A stretch of DNA of 64,000 nt from NCBI RefSeq assembly GCF_034008315.1, contig NZ_CP125377.1:5520501-5584500 (forward strand), read 5' to 3'. Positions 52,099-60,489 of the stretch are shown here, piece by piece; position 1 is the first letter of the stretch; each line of letters starts with the position of its first letter. Both the position numbers and the translations under genes were made by a program. The notes under the pieces were generated by a model that made no database searches, was not told the origin of the DNA, and worked only from the letters and a program-made list of their open reading frames with translations. The stretch is from Pseudomonas sp. P8_241 (lineage in GTDB: Bacteria > Pseudomonadota > Gammaproteobacteria > Pseudomonadales > Pseudomonadaceae).

Positions 52099-53139
52099 AT
52101 GGAATATCGCCAGCTAGGCCGGACCAATCTGAACGTGAGTGCCCTCTGCCTCGGAACCATGACCTGGGGCGAGCAAAACAGCGAGGCAGACGCCTTCGCA
52201 CAGATCGAACGGGCCAAGAGCGCCGGGATCAATTTCATCGACACCGCCGAGATGTACCCGGTGCCACCCAAGGCCGAAACCTACGCCACCACCGAACGTT
52301 ACATCGGCAATTACTTCAAAAGCCGCGGTGATCGCGCCGACTGGATCCTCGCCAGCAAGATCGCCGGCCCCGGCAATACCATCGATTACATTCGCGACAA
52401 GAGCCTTCGGCACAATCGACAGCACATAACGGAAGCTGTCGATGGCAGCCTCAAACGCCTGCAAACCGACTACATCGACCTGTACCAACTGCACTGGCCG
52501 GAGCGCAGCACCAATTTCTTCGGCCAGTTGGGCTACAAGCACGTAACCGAAGCGAATCTGACACCACTGGAGGACACGCTCGAAGCGCTGGACGAGCAGG
52601 TCAAGGCCGGCAAGATTCGCCACATTGGCCTGTCCAACGAAACACCGTGGGGCACCATGCGCTTCCTCGCCCTGGCCGAAGCCCGTGGCTGGCCGCGCGC
52701 AGTGTCGATCCAGAACCCGTACAACCTGCTCAACCGCAGCTTTGAAATCGGTCTGGCGGAAATCGCCATTCGCGAGCAGTGCGGTTTGCTGGCTTACTCG
52801 CCGTTGGCGTTTGGCTTCCTTTCGGGTAAATACGAAGGTGGCGCGCGCCCACCGAAGGGCCGCCTGAGCCTCTATAGCCGCTTCAGTCGCTACTTCAACC
52901 CGCAGTCGGAAGCGGCGTGCAGCCGCTATGTGGCATTGGCACGGGAGCACGGCCTGGATCCCGCCCAAATGGCGCTGGCCTTTGTCACTCAACAGCCATT
53001 CGTGACCAGCAACATCATTGGCGCGACCACGATGGAACAACTGGAGAGCAACATTGCCAGTTTTGATCTGAAACTGTCGGAAGAAGTGCTGGAGGGGATC
53101 GAAGCGATTCACAAGGATCATCCGAACCCTGCGCCCTAA
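52099..53139 (+). CDS. tas: NADP(H)-dependent aldo-keto reductase, Tas-like
   Basis: The 346-aa protein closely resembles E. coli Tas in LGTMTWGEQNSEADA, FIDTAEMYPVPPKAET, SLKRLQTDYIDLYQLHWPER and IRHIGLSNETPWG. The AKR catalytic tetrad (Asp, Tyr in DTAEMY, Lys in ASKIAGP, His in LHW) is present. Tas suppresses tyrosine auxotrophy in E. coli; its natural substrate is unknown. AAGGAG at 52086-52091 sets ATG 52099; the frame to 52075 has no support. Confidence 0.93.
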   Translation: MEYRQLGRTNLNVSALCLGTMTWGEQNSEADAFAQIERAKSAGINFIDTAEMYPVPPKAETYATTERYIGNYFKSRGDRADWILASKIAGPGNTIDYIRDKSLRHNRQHITEAVDGSLKRLQTDYIDLYQLHWPERSTNFFGQLGYKHVTEANLTPLEDTLEALDEQVKAGKIRHIGLSNETPWGTMRFLALAEARGWPRAVSIQNPYNLLNRSFEIGLAEIAIREQCGLLAYSPLAFGFLSGKYEGGARPPKGRLSLYSRFSRYFNPQSEAACSRYVALAREHGLDPAQMALAFVTQQPFVTSNIIGATTMEQLESNIASFDLKLSEEVLEGIEAIHKDHPNPAP

Positions 53140-53142
53140 GTA

Positions 53143-53220
53143 AAAAGATCGCAGCCTTCGGCAGCTCCTACAGGGCTCAAACCGATCCTGTCTAGGAGCT
53201 GCCGCAGGCTGCGATCTTTT
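53143..53220. repeat. Repeat pair (family B), GTAGGAGC ends inward
   Basis: AAAAGATCGCAGCCTTCGGC (53144 on) and its inverse ending GCAGGCTGCGATCTTTT (53220) form 28-bp arms around 21 bp. It lies between two convergent genes and could act as a bidirectional barrier. Confidence 0.85.
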
Positions 53221-53236
53221 CAGCCATCACATGGAT

Positions 53237-54373
53237 TCAAAGAGATCGCGCAATAATCTCCTTCATGATTTCATTGGTCCCGGCATAAATCCGCTGCACC
53301 CGCGCATCCGCCCACGCCCGGGCAATCGGGTATTCCCACATGAACCCATAGCCGCCATGCAGCTGCACGCACTCGTCGAGCACCTTGCATTGCAGGTCGG
53401 TGCCCCAGTACTTGGCCATCGCAGCCGTTGGCACATCAAGCTTGCCTTGCAGGTGCAGCTCCAGGCATCGGTCAACGAAGACCCGGCCGATCTGGATTTC
53501 TGTCGCCATTTCCGCCAGCTTGAAGCGGGTGTTCTGGAAGTCGGCGATCGACTTGCCGAACGCCTTGCGGTCGCGGGTGTAATCGAGCGTCCATTGCAAA
53601 CCGGCCTCGGCTGACGCCAGCCCGCCGATGGCCACGGTCAACCGCTCCTGCGGCAACTCCTGCATCAGGTAGGCAAACCCCATTCCGGCTTGGCCGAGCA
53701 GGTTTTCCTTAGGCACCCGGACATCCTGAAAGAACAATTCCGAGGTGTCCTGGGCTTTCATGCCGACCTTCTCCAGGCGCTTGCCCTTTTCGAAGCCCGG
53801 CGTGCTGGTCTCGACCAGAAACAGACTGGTGCCTTTCGCGCCGGCCTTGGGATCGGTCTTGGCGACAACGATCACCAGGTCCGCCAGATAGCCGTTGGTA
53901 ATAAAGGTCTTCGAGCCGTTGATCACATATTCATCGCCATCGAGCACTGCGGTGGTTTTCACCCCTTGCAGGTCGGAACCGGCACCCGGCTCGGTCATGG
54001 CAATGGCGCTCACCATCTCGCCAGACACCAGTTTCGGCAGGTATTTGTGTTTCAGCGCTTCACTGCCGTAATGCAGGATATACGGCGCAACGATGTCTGA
54101 ATGCAGAGAGAATCCGATGCCGGTCAAACCCAGACGGCCGACCTCTTCAATCACCACCGCACTGTAAAGAAAGTCGGCCCCCAATCCGCCGTACTCTTCG
54201 GGCAAATGCGAGCACAGCATCCCCGCCTCACCCGCCTTGTTCCAGAGTTTGCGATCGATATAGCCCTGCTTTTCCCACTGTCCATGGAACGGCACCGCTT
54301 CTTTTTCGAGGAATGTACGCACGCTGTCGCGAAAAAGTTCGTGCTCGGAACTGAACAGTGTTCTAGGGATCAT
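53237..54373 (-). CDS. Acyl-CoA dehydrogenase
   Basis: This FAD enzyme introduces the alpha-beta double bond into acyl-CoA. From ATG 54373 it is 378 aa with the three ACAD domains: N-terminal helical, middle beta (AIAMTEPGAGSDLQGVKTTA, FITNGYLADLVIVVAKTD) and C-terminal helical. The second family signature QLHGGYGFMWEYPIARAWAD is followed by the FAD-contact end RIYAGTNEIMKEIIAR. The catalytic Glu is probably in YAGTNE. Chain-length specificity cannot be read. AGGTG precedes the start. It is divergent from an AraC/GlxA-type regulator. Confidence 0.94.
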   Translation of the reverse strand: MIPRTLFSSEHELFRDSVRTFLEKEAVPFHGQWEKQGYIDRKLWNKAGEAGMLCSHLPEEYGGLGADFLYSAVVIEEVGRLGLTGIGFSLHSDIVAPYILHYGSEALKHKYLPKLVSGEMVSAIAMTEPGAGSDLQGVKTTAVLDGDEYVINGSKTFITNGYLADLVIVVAKTDPKAGAKGTSLFLVETSTPGFEKGKRLEKVGMKAQDTSELFFQDVRVPKENLLGQAGMGFAYLMQELPQERLTVAIGGLASAEAGLQWTLDYTRDRKAFGKSIADFQNTRFKLAEMATEIQIGRVFVDRCLELHLQGKLDVPTAAMAKYWGTDLQCKVLDECVQLHGGYGFMWEYPIARAWADARVQRIYAGTNEIMKEIIARSL

Positions 54374-54438
54374 GCAGCACCTTTTTTTTATTTTCAGAAG
54401 AAACAGACCTTCAGAGACTAAGCCCCGCGTCCGATACA

Positions 54439-54451
54439 GGACACTGGACAC
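54439..54451. promoter_or_regulatory. Direct repeat GGACAC x2 in the divergent region
   Basis: GGACAC-T-GGACAC lies in the 146-bp gap between the acyl-CoA dehydrogenase and the regulator, flanked by two TCCGA copies (54430 and 54453). AraC-type proteins often bind direct repeats, so this may be a regulator site; the evidence is only position and repetition. Confidence 0.25.
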
Positions 54452-54519
54452 ATCCGACAAAAAATAAGACGATCCAGCCGTCTGGTGACCACTTTCCCCT
54501 ATAAGAATAAAGTTGAATT

Positions 54520-55515
54520 ATGTCTAACCAAGCCTCCACGCCCTTGCGGCGCGTCAGCATCCTGGCAACCGACCGGGTTTTCGCTACCACCCTCATGACA
54601 GCCAAGGATTTCTTCCATCTCGCCAGCCTGCGCTACGGCAAACAGCTGGGTCATGGCTTGACTCCGGCGTTCGAAACGCGACTCGTCAGCCCCGACGGCA
54701 AACCGGTGAACAGTTTCAGCGATGTAATGATGCCGGTAGACGGCGCATTGGAAAACGCCGATATCATCGTTCTCCCGGCGTTCTGGGACGACTTCGATTC
54801 ACTGTGCAAACGTTATCCACAGGTCCTGCCCTGGTTGCGCCAGCAACATGCGCGCGGCGCCGTGTTGTGTGGCGAGGCCACCGGCGTGTTCTGGCTGGCC
54901 GAAGCCGGCCTGCTCGACGGCAAGGAGGCGACAACCTACTGGCGCTTCTTCGAAGCTTTTGCCGAACGCTACCCACAGGTTCAGCTCAATCAGGACAAGC
55001 ACCTGACCGACGCCGACAATCTTTTCTGCGCGGGCGGCACCACCTCCGCATGCGATCTGTACATCTATCTGATCGAGCGTTTCTGTGGCGCCAACGTTTC
55101 CCAGGCCGTGGCTCGCGACATTCTCTATGAAGTCCAGCGCAGCTATTCACCAGGGCGGATCGGCTTTGGCGGGCAGAAATTGCATCAAGACGTGATTATC
55201 CTGCAGATCCAGCACTGGCTCGAAGAGCATTTTGCCGACAAGTTTCGCTTCGAAGACGTTGCCCGCGAACACGGCATGAGCATTCGCAATTTTATGCGCC
55301 GTTTCCAGACCGCCACCGGCGACAAGCCGCTGCATTACCTGCAACGCCTGCGCATCGAAACGGCGAAGGGCTTGCTGTCCGCCAGCCGCAAGAGCATCAA
55401 GACCATCAGCTACGAAGTAGGCTACGACGATGCGAGCTTCTTTGCGCGCCTGTTCCGCCAGCATACGGAACTGTCACCGAACCAGTATCGGCAGCAGTTT
55501 CAGCAAGCGGCCTAA
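54520..55515 (+). CDS. GlxA-family transcriptional regulator (DJ-1/PfpI + AraC HTH)
   Basis: The 331-aa protein has an N-terminal class I glutamine-amidotransferase-like domain (about 10-190; VLCGEATGVFWLAEAGLLDG in the nucleophile-elbow region, where Cys is kept) and a C-terminal AraC double HTH (about 230-328; FRFEDVAREHGMSIRNFMRR, SYEVGYDDASFFARLFRQHT). Such regulators control amine and short-chain catabolism in Pseudomonas. It is divergent from the acyl-CoA dehydrogenase, its probable target by position. No clear SD precedes ATG 54520. Confidence 0.92.
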   Translation: MSNQASTPLRRVSILATDRVFATTLMTAKDFFHLASLRYGKQLGHGLTPAFETRLVSPDGKPVNSFSDVMMPVDGALENADIIVLPAFWDDFDSLCKRYPQVLPWLRQQHARGAVLCGEATGVFWLAEAGLLDGKEATTYWRFFEAFAERYPQVQLNQDKHLTDADNLFCAGGTTSACDLYIYLIERFCGANVSQAVARDILYEVQRSYSPGRIGFGGQKLHQDVIILQIQHWLEEHFADKFRFEDVAREHGMSIRNFMRRFQTATGDKPLHYLQRLRIETAKGLLSASRKSIKTISYEVGYDDASFFARLFRQHTELSPNQYRQQFQQAA

Positions 55516-55589
55516 AAGTTCGCAGCCTACGGCAGCTCCTACCGATGGTGTGTATCTGTAGGAGCTGGCGAAGCCTGCGATCTTTTGAT
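55514..55589. repeat. Repeat pair (family B), GTAGGAGC ends inward
   Basis: AAAAGTTCGCAGCCTACGGC (55514 on) and GTAGGAGCTGGCGAAGCCTG (55558 on, to GATCTTTTGAT at 55589) are inverted copies with some mismatches. They lie between the convergent GlxA-type gene and zapE, next to a terminator. Confidence 0.8.
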
Positions 55590-55603
55590 CTTCGGCGCAC
55601 CAC

Positions 55604-55633
55604 AAAAAAGGCCTGCATGCGCAGGCCTTTTTT
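55604..55633. terminator. Bidirectional terminator before zapE
   Basis: AAAAAAGGCCTGC and GCAGGCCTTTTTT are perfect 13-bp arms around ATGC. Both convergent genes can use it. Confidence 0.92.
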
Positions 55634-55648
55634 ACTTTCCGAACACTG

Positions 55649-56743
55649 TTACGGCTTATGCGCCCGCGCCAGGAATTCGTGGGATTGCATTTCCAGCAGT
55701 CGGCTGAGGGTGCGCTGGAATTCGAAATTCAGGCGACCGCCGGTGTAGAGATCTTTAAGCTCGACTTCCGCAGAAATGATCAGTTTCACGTTGCGATCGT
55801 AAAACTCGTCGACCATGTTGATGAAACGTCTGGCGATGTCGTCGGTGGTGACGCTCATCTGCTCGACATCGCTAAGCAGCACGGCGTGGAAGATCTTGCC
55901 CAGTTCGATGTAATCGTTCTGGCTGCGTGGGCCGTCGCACAGTTCACGAAAGTTGAACCAGGCCACGTCATCGCAGGTGCGCAGGGCACGAATTTCACGG
56001 TTTTCGATCATCAGCACGTCATTTTCGACCGCCGCCGTGCATTCCGGGGTCAATGCACGGAAGCTTTTGCGCAGGCTCTCGTTGGCGGCTTCGTCGAGTG
56101 GATAGTGGAACAGCTCGGCTTGTTCGAGGTGACGCAGACGATAATCGACGCCGCTGTCGACGTTGACGATCTCGGTGTTCTGCTTGATCAGCGCAATGGC
56201 CGGCAGGAAGCGCGCGCGTTGCAGGCCGTCCTTATAGAGACCGTCCGGCACGATGTTCGACGTCGCGACCAGGGTCACGCCGTTCTTGAACAGCTCTTCC
56301 ATCAGGGTGCCAAGGATCATGGCGTCGGTGATGTCGGAAACGAAGAACTCATCGAAGCAGATGACCCGGGCTTCGTTAGAGAAACGCTTGGCGATGATGG
56401 TCAGCGGGTTTTTCTCACCGCCCAGGGTCTTCATCTCTTCATGCACACGTTTCATGAAGCGGTGGAAGTGCGTACGAGACTTTTCCTTGAACGGCAACGC
56501 TTCGAAGAAGGTGTCGACCAGGTAAGTCTTGCCGCGGCCCACGCCGCCCCAGAAATACAGGCCCTTGACAGGCGCCTGATCCTTTTTGCCAAACAGTTTG
56601 CCCAGCAGGCCCGGTTTATTCTGATCGGCGGCGACCAGATCATCGTACAGGCGCTGCAAATGACGCACGGCCGTTTCCTGCGCGGCGTCATGAAAGAATT
56701 CCGGGCGTTTCAGATCAGCTTGATATCGTTCTAGGGGCGTCAT
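55649..56743 (-). CDS. zapE: Cell division ATPase ZapE (AFG1-like)
   Basis: ZapE is a cytosolic AAA-type ATPase that associates with the Z-ring and is needed under stress. The 364-aa protein has Walker A GGVGRGKTYLVD, Walker B VICFDEFFVSDITDA, and the AFG1 sensor segments (LVATSNIVPDGLYKDGLQRA). The length agrees with E. coli ZapE (about 375). It follows no other gene closely on its strand. Confidence 0.95.
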   Translation of the reverse strand: MTPLERYQADLKRPEFFHDAAQETAVRHLQRLYDDLVAADQNKPGLLGKLFGKKDQAPVKGLYFWGGVGRGKTYLVDTFFEALPFKEKSRTHFHRFMKRVHEEMKTLGGEKNPLTIIAKRFSNEARVICFDEFFVSDITDAMILGTLMEELFKNGVTLVATSNIVPDGLYKDGLQRARFLPAIALIKQNTEIVNVDSGVDYRLRHLEQAELFHYPLDEAANESLRKSFRALTPECTAAVENDVLMIENREIRALRTCDDVAWFNFRELCDGPRSQNDYIELGKIFHAVLLSDVEQMSVTTDDIARRFINMVDEFYDRNVKLIISAEVELKDLYTGGRLNFEFQRTLSRLLEMQSHEFLARAHKP

Positions 56744-56762
56744 AATTCGTTAGCAAGGCAAC

Positions 56763-56794
56763 AAAAACGGGCCGTCACTGTAGCGACGGCCCCG
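56763..56794 (-). terminator. Terminator of trpS
   Basis: On the minus strand CGGGGCCGTC and GACGGCCCG form the stem around an 8-nt loop, followed by five T. It separates trpS from zapE. Confidence 0.7.
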
Positions 56795-56833
56795 AGGAAT
56801 GGCAATCGGCCCTTGGTCGGACCGCGCCGCTGT

Positions 56834-58189
56834 TTAGTCCTGAACCGGGGTCAGGGCAATTCGCAGAGCTTCAATGGCAGCGTCGCGAGTGGCGCTGTCA
56901 GCAAAGGTCGGGCTATCGGCTACACACTCGCCTTCCAGCCAAACGCTGAAGCTCAGGTCTTCACTGCGCACGTCCAGAGCCTGGCCCGCTTGCAGCTGCT
57001 TGGTCACCTGCCCAGCGGTTTTACCGTCGGCAAAGTTGCACGACAGCAGCAGTTGCTCACCATCGGCCGCCAGCAGACGGAAACGGAAACTGCCGTCGTC
57101 TTCTCGGAAGCTGACAAAACGCGCCGATTTCGCGGCTTTCTTTTTGGTCGTCGCCGCCACTTGGGTCTGGGCAACAAAGGAACGCAGGCCGACTGCTTCA
57201 CGCAGCTCGTTAAGAAACGGCGTCGCCACCGCGCGAGCCTTTTTCGCACCGTGTTGCAGCATGTCCTCCAGATCCGCCGGACGCTCGATCAGTTGGTGGT
57301 AACGCTCGCGGGACTCGCCCAGATCGTTGTCCAGCAACTGGAACAGTCGGTTCTTCGCCTCACCCCAACCCAGGCCTTGCAACAGCTCGCTGCGGAATTC
57401 GTCGGCTTGCGCCGGCGTGGCGAACGCCTGGAACAGGGTGAACAGGTGCGAGTTGTCCGGATCTTTCGCTTCACCCGGCGCGCGGGAGTCGGTGACGATC
57501 CGTGAAATCGCGTCCTTCATCTCTTTGGCGCTGCTGAACAGCGGAATGGTGTTGTCGTAGCTCTTCGACATCTTGCGGCCGTCCAGGCCCGGCAACGTGG
57601 CGACGCTCTCTTCGATCAACGCCTCGGGCATGGTGAAGAACTCTTTGCCTTGGCCAAACAGGTGATTGAAGCGCTGGCCGATGTCGCGGGCCATTTCCAC
57701 GTGCTGAATCTGGTCGCGACCGACCGGCACCTTGTGCGCGTTGAACATCAGAATGTCAGCGGCCATCAACACTGGATAGCTGTACAAGCCCATGGTGATG
57801 CCGGCGTCCGGGTCTTCGCCGGTCTCGACGTTTTTGTCCACCGAGGCCTTGTAGGCGTGGGCGCGGTTGAGCAGGCCCTTGGCGGCGACGCAGGTCAACA
57901 ACCAGGTCAGCTCAGGGATTTCGGGAATGTCGGACTGACGATAGAACGTCACGCGGTCCACATCCAGGCCACCTGCAAGCCAGGTCGCGGCGATTTCCAG
58001 ACGCGAGCGCTGTATGCGCAGCGGGTCATCGCACTTGATCAAGGCGTGGTAGTCGGCCAGGAAGTAGAACGAATCAGCGTTACTGTCGCGGCTGGCGATG
58101 ATCGCCGGGCGGATGGCTCCGGCGTAGTTGCCCAGGTGCGGCGTGCCGGTGGTGGTGATGCCGGTAAGAATACGGGTACGAGTCGTCAT
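56834..58189 (-). CDS. trpS: Tryptophanyl-tRNA synthetase with C-terminal appendage
   Basis: TrpRS charges tRNA-Trp. The class I core (about residues 1-338) has the HIGH-type motif HLGN (18-21) and KMSKS at 206-210 (LDGRKMSKSYDN). The protein has 451 aa, where minimal bacterial TrpRS has about 330-340. The extra 113 residues hold a Lys/Ala linker (TTKKKAAKSA) and a compact beta-alpha module (RFVSFREDDGSFRFRLLAAD...), which resembles the DUF1508/YegP repeat in its FRFRLLAADGE segment. That resemblance is by eye only. ATG 58189 was chosen over TTG/other upstream codons because the core starts directly there. Confidence 0.96.
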   Translation of the reverse strand: MTTRTRILTGITTTGTPHLGNYAGAIRPAIIASRDSNADSFYFLADYHALIKCDDPLRIQRSRLEIAATWLAGGLDVDRVTFYRQSDIPEIPELTWLLTCVAAKGLLNRAHAYKASVDKNVETGEDPDAGITMGLYSYPVLMAADILMFNAHKVPVGRDQIQHVEMARDIGQRFNHLFGQGKEFFTMPEALIEESVATLPGLDGRKMSKSYDNTIPLFSSAKEMKDAISRIVTDSRAPGEAKDPDNSHLFTLFQAFATPAQADEFRSELLQGLGWGEAKNRLFQLLDNDLGESRERYHQLIERPADLEDMLQHGAKKARAVATPFLNELREAVGLRSFVAQTQVAATTKKKAAKSARFVSFREDDGSFRFRLLAADGEQLLLSCNFADGKTAGQVTKQLQAGQALDVRSEDLSFSVWLEGECVADSPTFADSATRDAAIEALRIALTPVQD

Positions 58190-58213
58190 GGGTAATCGCT
58201 TGTCAGACTGCAA

Positions 58214-58843
58214 TCAATTCGAAAGGCGCGGCAGGATCAGATCCTTGAGATCGGTCAGCTTGCCATGAAAAAAGTGCCCGCATTCTGCCACTTTCAGCAG
58301 CTCATGGGGGCGTTCGAGCTTGTCAGACCATTCGTAAACCAGTTGCGGATCGATCACTTCGTCGGTTTCCGGCTGGATCAGGGTCAGTTCGCCCTGCTGT
58401 TGCAGCGGGTTCTGAGCATCGAGGCGCATGACCGCCGGCGCGACCATGAACAGATGCTTGATCGGCTCACCCTTAGCTTCCAGGCGTCCGCCGAGACTTG
58501 CTGCAACAAACCCACCGAAGGAAAAACCGAACAGGGTCAGCGGCAATTGCGGATGCCTGGCCCGGAACCACTCGGCTACCGCCTGGGCATCATCGACCTC
58601 ACCTGTGCCCATATCGTGCGAGCCTTCGCTGGCGCCGACGCCACGGTAGTTGAAACGCAAGGTAATAAAACCGGCATCGCGTGCGGTGCGCTGCAGGGTC
58701 GAGACCACTTTATTGAGCATGGTGCCGCCCTGCACCGGGTTCGGATGGCAGATCAGTGCCAGGCCGCGGGGCTGCTCATTATCCAGGTAAAGAGCTTCCA
58801 GTTGCCCCACCGGGCCATCAATCACTACAGGGGTTTCACGCAT
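58214..58843 (-). CDS. Alpha/beta hydrolase (COG2945-type)
   Basis: The 209-aa cytosolic hydrolase has the early segment ALICHPNPVQGGTMLNKVV, NYRGVGASEGSHD and the nucleophile elbow GFSFGGFVA with Ser. The late Asp (QPETDEVIDP) and His (ECGHFFHGKL) complete the triad. The substrate is unknown; esters or small acyl groups are typical. From ATG 58843; the frame continues to 58996 but the added part lacks family similarity. trpS starts 24 nt downstream, so they may share a transcript. Confidence 0.88.
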   Translation of the reverse strand: MRETPVVIDGPVGQLEALYLDNEQPRGLALICHPNPVQGGTMLNKVVSTLQRTARDAGFITLRFNYRGVGASEGSHDMGTGEVDDAQAVAEWFRARHPQLPLTLFGFSFGGFVAASLGGRLEAKGEPIKHLFMVAPAVMRLDAQNPLQQQGELTLIQPETDEVIDPQLVYEWSDKLERPHELLKVAECGHFFHGKLTDLKDLILPRLSN

Positions 58844-58987
58844 AAGCAAGGAAGGAACTCCGTGACCTCGTATCAGGTCGACTCGTCTAGCAAATTGTCT
58901 GTGCCAATTTATTGCGAGTGAATCGCGGTATACAGCGCAGGTTGGAGCCGTTAACGTAAAGCAAAGCCGTTTATAGAGGAAGGACTC

Positions 58988-59422
58988 GTGGAACACTCGC
59001 TCTTAGTTTGGTTGTTACCGACTCTTGCCCTGGTTGTGGGTGTCGCCATTGGGTTCCTGATCGCTCGCCTCGCGCCGAGCGCCGCGCCTAACCGCACGCA
59101 GCGTCAGCTGGACGATATTCAGGAACGTTTCGACAGTTATCAGAACGAGGTGGTGACCCACTTCAACAGCACGGCCACACTGGTCAAGAAACTGACTCAG
59201 AGCTATCAGGAAGTGCAGGATCATCTCGCCGAGGGCGCCAACCGCCTGGCCCTGGACGAGCAGACCCGCCAACGTCTGCTGGCCTCCCTGCACGCCGACG
59301 CAGTGCAGGCACCACGGGAACGCCTGACGCCACCGCGGGATCAGGAGCCGCCTCGCGACTACGCTCCGAAAGCCCCGAACTCGCCGGGTATGCTCGATGA
59401 GCATTACGGCCTGAAGAAGTAA
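58988..59422 (+). CDS. zapG: ZapG (YhcB, DUF1043), inner-membrane cell-envelope protein
   Basis: The 144-aa protein has one N-terminal helix (LLVWLLPTLALVVGVAIGFL), a coiled coil (NRTQRQLDDIQERFDSYQNE to about residue 85) and a Pro-rich tail ending MLDEHYGLKK. YhcB in E. coli links division and envelope synthesis. The start is GTG 58988 with GAGGAAGGA just upstream. It is divergent from the hydrolase. Confidence 0.9.
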   Translation: MEHSLLVWLLPTLALVVGVAIGFLIARLAPSAAPNRTQRQLDDIQERFDSYQNEVVTHFNSTATLVKKLTQSYQEVQDHLAEGANRLALDEQTRQRLLASLHADAVQAPRERLTPPRDQEPPRDYAPKAPNSPGMLDEHYGLKK

Positions 59423-59439
59423 GCAAGCTTTCGCGACAC

Positions 59440-59478
59440 AAAAAGCCCCCGGACTTTCACTGGTTCGGGGGCTTTTTT
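59440..59478 (+). terminator. Terminator of zapG
   Basis: AAAAAGCCCCCGGAC and GTTCGGGGGCTTTTTT pair around an 8-nt loop, with T run. Confidence 0.92.
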
Positions 59479-59515
59479 GATTCTGAACCATTACCACCAG
59501 CGTCCATGCTGGCCT

Positions 59516-59541
59516 CTTCGCTGGCAAGCCAGCTCCTACGA
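59516..59541. repeat. Single REP half-element (family A)
   Basis: CTTCGCTGGCAAGCCAGCTC followed by CTACGA is a solitary copy between two terminators. Confidence 0.65.
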
Positions 59542-59587
59542 AGTGCACACTTTTTGTGATCGCCACTTCCCCTGCAGGAACTGACGA

Positions 59588-59635
59588 TAAAAAAAAGCCC
59601 GCCCGATCTGATTGGAATCGGGCGGGCTTTTTTAG
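59588..59635. terminator. Bidirectional terminator 3' of the OmpA-family gene
   Basis: GCCCGCCCGAT and ATCGGGCGGGC form a long GC stem with A run on the left and T run on the right, so it works on both strands. Confidence 0.92.
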
Positions 59636-59666
59636 CCTGGGGTTCAATCAGGCATTTGTGCAGCGC

Positions 59667-60377
59667 TTACTGCTGAGCACCATACTGCTGACCTGGAATC
59701 GCCTTGAGGTTGACCTCGACACGACGGTTCTGTGCACGGCCGTTGGTGTCACCGTTGCTGGCTACCGGATTATCCGGGCCGGCGCCACGGGCGCTCAAGT
59801 TGGCACCGCTGACACCTTGCGACGTCAGGTAGGTCGCCACGCTTTGAGCGCGACGCTGGGACAGGTCCATGTTGTGCTGGCGACTGCCGGTGCTGTCGGT
59901 GTAGCCGACGATTTCGATCTGGTTCTGGTTGAACTCTTTCAGCGAGCCGGCCAGGTTGTTCAGTGGCTGATAGAAGCTTGGGGCGATGTTAGCCGAGTCG
60001 GTGGCGAAGGTAATGTTGCCCGGCATGATCAGTTTGATCTGGTCGCCCTGGCGCTGCACTTCAACACCAGTGTTGGCCATACTGGCGCGCAGTTTTTTCT
60101 CTTGCTGATCGGCGTAGTAACCATAACCGGCAGCGGAAGCACCCACCACTGCGGCACCGATCAACGCGCCCTTGCCACGGTTATCGTGGTTGATGGCGGC
60201 ACCGGCCAGAGCACCGGCGAGCGCGCCAAGACCACCGTACTTGGCGGTTTTGCTCATGCCTTGGGAACCGCTGTCCGCCTGCCCCTGCGGCTGACCGTCA
60301 TAAGGGTTGGGCGAGGCACAGCCGGACAGTACGGCCACGGCAGTAGCGACAATCATCAAACGACGCATGGTGAACAT
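59667..60377 (-). CDS. OmpA-family lipoprotein with glycine zipper (YiaD-like)
   Basis: The 236-aa outer-membrane lipoprotein has lipobox VLSGC, a glycine-zipper segment (GGLGALAGALAGAAINHDNR, GALIGAAVVGASAAGYGYY) and a C-terminal OmpA peptidoglycan-binding domain (FATDSANIAPSFYQPLNNLA, VGYTDSTGSRQHNMDLSQRR, NRRVEV). The Asp/Arg diaminopimelate contacts are present. AGGAG lies 7 nt before ATG 60377. It resembles E. coli YiaD in layout. It probably links outer membrane and peptidoglycan. Confidence 0.92.
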   Translation of the reverse strand: MFTMRRLMIVATAVAVLSGCASPNPYDGQPQGQADSGSQGMSKTAKYGGLGALAGALAGAAINHDNRGKGALIGAAVVGASAAGYGYYADQQEKKLRASMANTGVEVQRQGDQIKLIMPGNITFATDSANIAPSFYQPLNNLAGSLKEFNQNQIEIVGYTDSTGSRQHNMDLSQRRAQSVATYLTSQGVSGANLSARGAGPDNPVASNGDTNGRAQNRRVEVNLKAIPGQQYGAQQ

Positions 60378-60489
60378 GTAAAGCTCCTACGTTTTGCATT
60401 CTGTGGTGCAACGGACCAAGGCATCGGCCTTTGCGGGCGTTGGATCATAAATGTGGATAAAAATTCCGCCTTGCCTTCACAACGGCACT

